NCBI GenBank assembly: GCA_002422505.1
Contig: DIVX01000056.1
Coordinates: 1-12,068 of the forward strand
Origin: Desulfovibrio sp. UBA6121
GTDB lineage: Bacteria > Desulfobacterota > Desulfovibrionia > Desulfovibrionales > Desulfovibrionaceae
Direction: 5' to 3'
Length of the DNA: 12,068 nucleotides
Shown here: piece after piece, positions 7,764 to 12,068 of the stretch
How positions within the stretch are numbered: the stretch's first letter is position 1
Layout: the number at the start of each line of letters is the position of its first letter
Notes under the pieces: model-generated
Told to the model about the DNA's origin: nothing
The model's input: the letters and a program-made list of their open reading frames with translations, nothing else
Database searches by the model: none
Translations under genes and position numbers: made by a program

Positions 7764-7791
7764 GGCCTAGAATTCCGTAATTCTCAAGGCC
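7764..7791. promoter_or_regulatory. Near-perfect 11-bp hairpin or operator-like palindrome upstream of the SulP-fusion gene
   Basis: GGCCT (7764-7768) pairs with AGGCC (7787-7791), and AGAATT (7769-7774) with AATTCT (7779-7784), around the loop CCGT. Only a two-base bulge, CA, interrupts it. It sits in the 92-bp gap between the CgeB-like gene and the SulP-fusion gene, 19 bases before the GTG start. It is A+T-rich in its centre, unlike its surroundings. No T run follows on the minus strand, so a simple terminator is unlikely. An operator or a 5'-leader structure is possible. Confidence 0.5.
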
Positions 7792-7836
7792 GCGCGACCA
7801 GCCCTGCTGATACAATTGCGCGCGCGGCTCCCGGCC

Positions 7837-9555
7837 TTAGCCGAAGCTGTCGCGCATGACCTTGAGCAGCTGGGCAACGCGGTGCTCGTAGGTGTGCTCC
7901 GCCAGGATGCGCGCCCTGGCCGCAGCGCTCACCCGCGCGCGCAACTCCCGGTCCGCAAGGCAGCGCTCCGCAAGCTCCGGGATCTCCTCCGGCGCGTCAT
8001 ACGCAACAACCTCGCGGCCGGGCTCGAAGAACTGGTCCAACTGGGCGCGCCTGTCCGTCAGCACAAAGCCGCCGCAGGCCGGAACATCAAATACGCGCTG
8101 GTTCACCGCGCCCTTCATCTGTCGGCTGGTGCAGTTCAGGCTCACTCCGCTCAAGGGGTAGAAGCGCGGCAGATCGCCGTAATAATCCACCTGCGGCAAA
8201 AAACGTGCGGCGGGTACGACGGGCAATTGCTTCCAGGCTTCGCGCCAGCCAGATTCATCGCCAACGATGAGCGGAGCCAGGGGCGCAAGGGCGAAGACGC
8301 AGGCCCGGCGGTACTGCCTGGTGGCCTCCCAGGTCAGCAACGATTCGCAGGCCAGGCGCAGGGCCAGGGGCTGGGCGCGCAGACAGGCCGCAAGCTCCGG
8401 GTGCGCGGCGTTCAGGTAGGCGTCCACGCCGCGCTCTTGCGAGGCTCCGAACCCTGCCGCGACGTCCTGATACCGGGCCGTCAGTTCCGGCACGGAAGCG
8501 CAGGCGCTCAGGCTCTCGGCCACGGCGCGGGCCATGCTGTCGCCCACGAAGGAGACCTCCGCCCGCCACGACGCGGGGCCCGGAGGCAGGCCGGGGCGAA
8601 AGCGCCGGGCATCCGTCGCCAGGGGCAGATACTGGACATTGGCGTAGCCCGCTGCGCGCAGGCTCGGCAGATTGTCCGCATCCCAGCTGAACAGCACCGT
8701 GCCGGGCCGGGCCAAGCCGGAATAGCGCGAGAGGATGAGGTGCGGATTGTCCACGAACCAGGAGGCCAGCGGCAGGCCCAGGCGCTCCAGCAACTCGGCC
8801 AGGCGTCCTTCGCTGTCGAGGCCGAAGTGGTTGACCGTGAGCACGAAATCGGGCCGGAATTCCAGCACGCGGCGCAGCAGCGCCTCCACAAAGGCTGCGC
8901 TGCCCTGGCCGCCCTGGGGCACCGGCAGGGCCGACCACGGCGCGCCGAGCCGCGTGAGGGCGTCTTTTATCTCGCTGTTCAGAAAGTACGGGCGGTCCAG
9001 AAAGAGCACGCGCGGCGCGGCGGACTGGAATTTCGGGTACGCGGCCTTTTCCCAGAAGTTGGCCTTGGCGCTGGCGGCCAAGGCATCGTGCAGCGCGCCG
9101 TACAAGGCCGGATCCACCCGGCGCGCGGCCGGAGCGGCCAATGGCGCAAAGGGCAGGCCGCCCTGCTCCCCCTGCCAGCGGGTAAGCGCGGCCAGCACGG
9201 CCTGCGGGTCGGCCTCGGTGAGCCAAAGGACATTCGGCGCTGCGGCGAAACGCTGACGCAGACCCGTGACTTCCCAGACGGCGGCCTCGCGGTCCACCAC
9301 GGCCACAGGGCCGCCCTGCCCGGCCAGCAGCTCCAGGCAGCGGCCAAGACTTGGGCCCAGCAGCACAGGCAGGCTGCGCGGTCGAACCGCCGCCGCCAGG
9401 GCTTCCTCGCGCCGCGCTCCGCCCCGGCCCCACAGCCGCCAGCATTTGCCGCCAACGCTCAGGCGCAAATCATCCAGCAGCCCGTCCGCAAGAATGGCTT
9501 CCGCCAAGGTCACGGCCTGGGGCGCGTGCAAATTCGTGAATTCGTCCTGTGGCAT
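7837..9555 (-). CDS. CgeB/DUF3880-like glycosyltransferase
   Basis: 572 residues from the ATG at 9555. Residues 230-275 (EFRPDFVLTVNHFGLDSEG and LASWFVDNPHL) match the DUF3880/CgeB N-terminal domain. Residues 470-560 (VSLNCTSRQMKGAVNQRVFDVPACGGFVLTD, then an E-P-G-x-E region and a C-terminal helix) match the CgeB-type GT4-like C-terminal domain. The first 180 residues form an additional alpha/beta region (VLLGPSLGRCLELLAGQ, VAVVDRE) that I cannot assign. The likely role is transfer of a sugar during surface-glycan or protein glycosylation in the cytoplasm. The frame is open up to 9654. I prefer 9555 because GGAAGGAA lies just upstream and the extension includes no family sequence. It is transcribed toward the SulP-fusion gene and diverges from the GT2-like gene. 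Confidence 0.83.
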   Translation of the reverse strand: MPQDEFTNLHAPQAVTLAEAILADGLLDDLRLSVGGKCWRLWGRGGARREEALAAAVRPRSLPVLLGPSLGRCLELLAGQGGPVAVVDREAAVWEVTGLRQRFAAAPNVLWLTEADPQAVLAALTRWQGEQGGLPFAPLAAPAARRVDPALYGALHDALAASAKANFWEKAAYPKFQSAAPRVLFLDRPYFLNSEIKDALTRLGAPWSALPVPQGGQGSAAFVEALLRRVLEFRPDFVLTVNHFGLDSEGRLAELLERLGLPLASWFVDNPHLILSRYSGLARPGTVLFSWDADNLPSLRAAGYANVQYLPLATDARRFRPGLPPGPASWRAEVSFVGDSMARAVAESLSACASVPELTARYQDVAAGFGASQERGVDAYLNAAHPELAACLRAQPLALRLACESLLTWEATRQYRRACVFALAPLAPLIVGDESGWREAWKQLPVVPAARFLPQVDYYGDLPRFYPLSGVSLNCTSRQMKGAVNQRVFDVPACGGFVLTDRRAQLDQFFEPGREVVAYDAPEEIPELAERCLADRELRARVSAAARARILAEHTYEHRVAQLLKVMRDSFG

Positions 9556-9605
9556 GCGATTCCTTCCGGCCTGTGAATATGCAAAGATCATGACAGGAAG
9601 CAGCC

Positions 9606-9637
9606 AGCCGGGCCAGAACTGTTTTAAGCGCCCGGCT
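9606..9637. other. Stem-loop in the divergent intergenic region
   Basis: An eight-base perfect inverted repeat, AGCCGGGC (9606-9613) and GCCCGGCT (9630-9637), flanks a 16-base A+T-richer loop. A second small repeat, TTTGC-TCC-GCAAA, lies at 9643-9655. Both are in the 181-bp gap (9556-9736) between divergent glycosyltransferase-like genes, which must contain promoters for both directions. I could not identify convincing -35/-10 or sigma-54 elements there. Confidence 0.35.
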
Positions 9638-9736
9638 AAAGATTTGCTCCGCAAAGACCGATAAGTCCGGCGAGAAGGGCCCTACCGGCACACGGATCGT
9701 GCCTGCCCGCGAACTCCCAGGGAAGGGGAAGACTCT

Positions 9737-10594
9737 ATGACCGACACGACCCGCATCCGGGTGCTCATCCATTGCCGCAGCGCAGGCGCAGACCTGTTCC
9801 GCACGCTGGTCTCTCTGGCCTGCCAAAGCGTCGGCCCGCAACGGCTGCACATCATCCTGGCAAGTACGGCCCCGCAGGAGCACAACTCGCTGGAGGCCCG
9901 GCTGCTGCAGAACTCGCTGGGCTTCAAAAGCGTGCAGGTGCAAGACGCAACAGGCCTGCACCCGGCCATGGCGCTGAACATCGCCGCCCTTGGCGGGCAG
10001 GAGGAGGCCCTGGCGCTGGTTCCGGAAGGAACGCGCCTGAGCCCGCGCTTCATGGCCAGCAGCCTGCGCGTGGTGGAAGCCAGGCAGGCCAAGGCGGCCT
10101 ATCCCATGCATACGGCCGGCACGCCCGACGACATGCCGCTCATCCGCTTGCGGCCCTTCAGCAAGGAGCAGCTCACGCGCTTCAACCCCGTGGGGCCCGC
10201 CGCCTTGGTGCTGCGGGAGGCCTGGCAAAGCCTGGGCGGCCTGCGGCCGGGCGTGCAGCTCACCATGTGGGACTTCTGGCTGCGCTTGGCTCTCTCCGGG
10301 GGCAACATAGTGCGCGTGCCGGAGCTTTTGGCCTTTTGCCGCCCGCTGCACAAGCTGCCGCCCTGGCAGGACGGCCAGGCCAAGGCCCTGCTCGTGGTGG
10401 CCTCGCCAGGGGCCTTTGAGCCGGACGTGTGCCGCTGGGCCCTGGCGCATCTGCGCGGCGACGCCTGGGCGGTGTCCTTTACGCCGGGGGTCATTCCCTC
10501 CCCGCGCGACGTGCAGGCCATGTTCGCCGCTGCGCCCACCGTTCTGCGGTCCAGGCCCCTGAGTTGGAACGGCGGAAGCATCCGCACCGCGTAA
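9737..10594 (+). CDS. GT2-like (GT-A fold) glycosyltransferase homologue, probably catalytically altered
   Basis: 285 residues. The N-terminus has the layout of family 2 glycosyltransferases: a first strand (IRVLIHCRS, 7-15), a helix with TLVSLACQSVG (23-33), a second strand HIILAST (38-44), and GLHPAMALNIAALGGQEEALALVPEGTRLSPRFM (73-106) in the place of the donor-binding strand and DxD loop. At that point the sequence reads Val-Pro-Glu-Gly-Thr, with no DxD. MWDFWLRLALSGG (177-189) resembles the EDxxLxxRLxxxG acceptor/base region. The last 80 residues are a C-terminal extension I do not recognise. GGAAGGGGAAG at 9721-9731 is a strong ribosome-binding site. It is divergent from the CgeB-like gene, which suggests a shared glycan job. 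Either a non-catalytic partner or a divergent enzyme is possible. Confidence 0.72.
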   Translation: MTDTTRIRVLIHCRSAGADLFRTLVSLACQSVGPQRLHIILASTAPQEHNSLEARLLQNSLGFKSVQVQDATGLHPAMALNIAALGGQEEALALVPEGTRLSPRFMASSLRVVEARQAKAAYPMHTAGTPDDMPLIRLRPFSKEQLTRFNPVGPAALVLREAWQSLGGLRPGVQLTMWDFWLRLALSGGNIVRVPELLAFCRPLHKLPPWQDGQAKALLVVASPGAFEPDVCRWALAHLRGDAWAVSFTPGVIPSPRDVQAMFAAAPTVLRSRPLSWNGGSIRTA

Positions 10595-10596
10595 AC

Positions 10597-10641
10597 AGCG
10601 GCACGCCTGAGCAAAAGAATAATCAGGCTTGCCGCTTTGTT
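10597..10641 (+). terminator. Stem-loop terminator between convergent genes
   Basis: A 14-base arm starting AGCGGCA, then C, then GCCTGA (10597-10610) pairs with TCAGGC, T, TGCCGCT (10623-10636), with one C-T mismatch. The loop has 12 bases, and TTTGTT overlaps and follows the stem. It begins two bases after the GT2-like gene's stop. The flavin reductase gene ends 22 bp beyond it on the opposite strand. On the minus strand the T tract is weak (GTTTAC), so it probably acts mainly on the plus strand but may serve both. Confidence 0.72.
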
Positions 10642-10658
10642 GCGGGCAGAGCCAATCG

Positions 10659-11246
10659 CTACTCCGCCCCGGCCCGCAGTCGCTGTTTCAGCTCCTTGCC
10701 CGCCCCCCAGCACGGGGCGACCTCCGCGCCAAGACTCCAGTACTTCATGCTGGACATATCAAACAGCAAGGGCCGCACGCGGGCCAGATCAATGCCGCCG
10801 TCGGCGCGCAGCACGCCCTCATCCGCATGGGTGGCCACCAGTTCGCCGATGAACACGTCGTGGGTGCCGAAGTCCACCACGCGAGAAAGGCGGCACTCCA
10901 TGCACACCGGGCAACCCTTGATCAGCGGCGCATGGGCCAGCTCGCCCTGGAACAACTCGAAAAGCTGCGATTTGTCCGTATTCTTGCCGCTCACCAGGCC
11001 CACGTAGTCCGTCTCCACCACCAGATTCTCGCCGGGAATGCATACGCTGAACTCGCCGTGCTCGATGATTCCCTTGGGCGTGTGGTGTTTTTTGTTGATT
11101 CCAAAGGACAGAAACTGCGGCTGGCCATGGTTCATGATGCCCACATGGGCAACGGCCAGGAAGTTCGGCTTGCCGTTCACCACGGCCCCTACGATGGTTG
11201 TGAGCGATGGATACAAGGCATTGACCGGACCAAGGTTGCGTTTCAT
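10659..11246 (-). CDS. Flavin reductase-like, FMN-binding protein (flavoredoxin-like)
   Basis: 195 residues, the length of the flavin-reductase-like (split-barrel FMN-binding) family, which includes Desulfovibrio flavoredoxin. Family features are the N-terminal YPSLTTIVGAVVNGKPNFLAVAHVGIM (12-38), then INKKHHTPKGIIEHGEFSVCIP (50-71) covering the flavin phosphate- and ring-binding segment, and the terminal WSLG region. Such proteins bind FMN and reduce flavins or pass electrons in the cytoplasm; the partner is unknown. Four cysteines (in SVCIP, GCPVCMEC) are not arranged as a known cluster motif. The start is ATG at 11246 with GGGAGG just upstream, although the frame is open to 11309. It lies 72 bp downstream of the marR-type gene on the same strand. 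A copy of the candidate operator precedes it, so regulation by that MarR protein is likely. Confidence 0.88.
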   Translation of the reverse strand: MKRNLGPVNALYPSLTTIVGAVVNGKPNFLAVAHVGIMNHGQPQFLSFGINKKHHTPKGIIEHGEFSVCIPGENLVVETDYVGLVSGKNTDKSQLFELFQGELAHAPLIKGCPVCMECRLSRVVDFGTHDVFIGELVATHADEGVLRADGGIDLARVRPLLFDMSSMKYWSLGAEVAPCWGAGKELKQRLRAGAE

Positions 11247-11268
11247 GAGAACCTCCCTTTCTTCATAA

Positions 11269-11280
11269 TTGCATGCACAA
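11269..11280. promoter_or_regulatory. Candidate MarR operator, copy 1 (flavin reductase promoter region)
   Basis: TTGCATGCACAA, 23-34 bp upstream of the flavin reductase start. It differs by one base from the element at 11796-11807 before the marR-type gene. Both have TTG...CAA ends as a partial dyad. The position between the two genes suits a repressor site over the promoter or transcription start. I could not place a confident -35/-10 pair here. Confidence 0.55.
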
Positions 11281-11318
11281 GCAATAAACACTCTGCCGGA
11301 GACTTGCACGCCAAGGCG

Positions 11319-11753
11319 CTAGCTGGCGTTACCTTCAAGGGCCTGCGTCGCGGCGTCGATCTCGCGGGCCAGGCGGTCGCCCTCCGGGCCGAGCACGGAA
11401 GCATAGGCGGTGTGCAGGCGCTTCCAGGCCTGCTCCACGCCCTTGAGCCGCCCAAGCCCGGCGGAGGTGGCGGCAAGGCGCGCGGCGCGGCCCTCCGCCG
11501 TGCGGGTAAGCAGACCCTTGGCCACCAGGGCGTCCACAAAGCGTGTCACGGTGGACGGGGCCAGGGCAAGCCGCTCGGCCAGTTCGCCGGGGCCGATGCC
11601 GGGTTCCTCCGCCGCGAGCATGAGCACAAAGGCGTGCGAGGGCGAAAGCCCGGTGGGGCGGAAGGCCTCGTCCGCAAGACGGCTCATGGCGCGGCCAAGC
11701 GAACCTGCCGTAAAGTACAGGCAGTGGTGCACAAGGTCGCTTGATTTCGGCAT
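11319..11753 (-). CDS. MarR-family transcriptional regulator
   Basis: 144 residues, standard for MarR-type winged-helix repressors. The DNA-binding region spans about 37-100: SPSHAFVLMLAAEEPGIGPGELAERLALAPSTVTRFVDALVAKGLLTR, followed by the wing (TAEGRAARLAATSAG). In it, APSTVTRFVDALVAKGL is the recognition helix, with the typical Arg. Flanking helices (8-30 and 105-140) would form the dimer interface. The start is ATG at 11753, with CAGGAG six bases upstream; the frame is open to 11807 but that overlaps the promoter. No conserved redox cysteine of the OhrR type is present, because Cys11 is the only cysteine and its context differs. It probably represses itself and the adjacent flavin reductase; the ligand is unknown. 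Confidence 0.9.
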   Translation of the reverse strand: MPKSSDLVHHCLYFTAGSLGRAMSRLADEAFRPTGLSPSHAFVLMLAAEEPGIGPGELAERLALAPSTVTRFVDALVAKGLLTRTAEGRAARLAATSAGLGRLKGVEQAWKRLHTAYASVLGPEGDRLAREIDAATQALEGNAS

Positions 11754-11795
11754 GGCTTGCTCCTGTTGCAGGTGATGGGGTCGCCGCGAGTACGC

Positions 11796-11807
11796 TTGCA
11801 TGTACAA
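11796..11807. promoter_or_regulatory. Candidate MarR operator, copy 2 (marR promoter)
   Basis: TTGCATGTACAA, identical at 11 of 12 positions to 11269-11280. It overlaps the presumed -10 region of the marR-type promoter and ends 43 bp upstream of the ATG. It has TTG-x-A...T-x-CAA dyad symmetry, typical of small MarR-family sites. The position suggests autorepression. Confidence 0.6.
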
Positions 11808-11833
11808 CTAACCGCGCTAAAGGATTTTGTCAA
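11805..11833 (-). promoter_or_regulatory. Putative sigma-70 promoter of the marR-type gene
   Basis: On the minus strand a perfect -35 TTGACA (11828-11833) is followed after 17 bases by TAGTTG (11805-11810), a weak -10. The operator candidate overlaps the -10, which would explain repression. The promoter lies between the glnS terminator and the marR-type start, so the regulator is transcribed separately from glnS. Confidence 0.6.
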
Positions 11834-11871
11834 GCTGGCGCAGGCTGGCTGGGCGGTGCCCCGCAAGGCGC

Positions 11872-11905
11872 AAAAAAAAGCCGCCCCCGGTCTCCAGGAA
11901 GCGGC
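11872..11905 (-). terminator. Intrinsic terminator of glnS
   Basis: On the minus strand GCCGCTTCC pairs with GGGGGCGGC (two G-T pairs) around an eight-base loop, followed at once by eight T residues (11872-11879 on this strand's complement). It lies 38 bases after the glnS stop and is a strong rho-independent terminator, isolating glnS from the marR-type gene. Confidence 0.9.
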
Positions 11906-11943
11906 CATTCGCTGCAATAAGCCCAAAAGGTTTACAGGCTGGC

Positions 11944-12068
11944 CTACTTGCCGCCCTGCTTCTTTTCGATCTTGCCCCAGGTATCCTTGAGGGTGGCGGC
12001 GCGGTTGAACACCGGCGCTCCGGGCTTCGTGTCCTTTTCATCGGCGCAGAAGTAGCCCAGGCGCTCGA
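11944..12068 (-). CDS. glnS: Glutaminyl-tRNA synthetase, C-terminal end (partial at window edge)
   Basis: Only the last 41 or so codons are inside the window; the gene continues past its right edge. The visible peptide reads ERLGYFCADEKDT, then KPGAPVFNRAATLKDTWGKI and EKKQGGK. This matches the conserved C-terminus of bacterial GlnRS (ERLGYF...D...PVFNR...LKDTW.K). The enzyme charges tRNA-Gln with glutamine using ATP in the cytoplasm. The identity rests on this short but distinctive tail, found by translating the minus strand at the window edge. A strong terminator follows the TAG stop at 11944-11946. Confidence 0.85.
   Translation of the reverse strand, partial: ERLGYFCADEKDTKPGAPVFNRAATLKDTWGKIEKKQGGK

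Noticed and set aside
7815..7828. Alternating GC run (ttgcgcgcgcgg) as a possible Z-DNA or regulatory tract
   Set aside because: Short runs like this are expected in such G+C-rich DNA, and nothing else points to a function.
7816..9576. Long plus-strand open frame (586 codons) opposite the CgeB-like gene
   Set aside because: Its translation is rich in Arg, Gln, Ala, Gly and His with no recognisable domain, while the minus strand encodes a recognisable family. It is a high-G+C antisense shadow.
9556..9654. N-terminal extension of the CgeB-like protein (33 codons)
   Set aside because: A good ribosome-binding site sits right before the ATG at 9555, and the extension runs into the intergenic stem-loop.
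10629..11744. 371-codon plus-strand open frame over the flavin reductase and marR-type genes
   Set aside because: It runs antisense to two recognisable genes and through their promoter/operator region, with no family signature.

Overview
The window is G+C-rich by eye and densely coding. It reads as an ordinary chromosomal segment of a free-living proteobacterium. The mix of a CgeB/DUF3880-type glycosyltransferase, a flavoredoxin-like flavin reductase, a bacterial GlnRS tail and an rml-type sugar pathway suggests a sulfate-reducing Desulfovibrionaceae-like organism. That assignment rests on recalled protein style, not on a search. I see no insertion sequence, phage gene, CRISPR array, toxin-antitoxin pair or defence module.

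Layout. (1) 1-76 is a complete tRNA-Val(CAC), closed by a strong intrinsic terminator at 86-109. (2) 145-5083 is a plus-strand run: trmL (tRNA wobble 2'-O-methyltransferase), then rfbB and rfbD (dTDP-sugar synthesis), a GT4-like glycosyltransferase, a TatD-family hydrolase and a PaaI-type thioesterase. From rfbB onward the genes overlap or lie within about 45 bp, so rfbB to the thioesterase looks like one transcript. (3) 5120-9555 is minus-strand and transcribed toward the left. A CgeB/DUF3880-like glycosyltransferase comes first, then a large membrane protein joining an N-terminal zinc ribbon, a SulP anion-transporter core, a STAS domain and a cyclic-nucleotide-binding domain. (4) 9737-10594 is a plus-strand GT2-like protein, divergent from the CgeB-like gene, that appears to have lost the catalytic DxD. 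(5) 10659-12068 is minus-strand: the C-terminal end of glnS with a clear terminator, then a MarR-family regulator, then a flavin reductase.

How the genes fit together. rfbB, rfbD and three glycosyltransferase-like genes point to a surface-polysaccharide or protein-glycosylation locus. rmlA and rmlC are not in the window, so the dTDP-sugar route must be completed elsewhere. The MarR regulator and flavin reductase form a small regulatory unit. A nearly identical 12-base element (11 of 12 bases) lies upstream of each, consistent with autorepression plus control of the reductase.

Most noteworthy: the four-part SulP fusion, the paired MarR operator candidates, the inactive-looking GT2-like protein, and an 11-bp hairpin just upstream of the SulP-fusion start. 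I do not see convincing evidence for a wholly new multi-gene system. No stretch longer than 300 bases lacks a gene; the largest gaps are 9556-9736 and 11754-11943.
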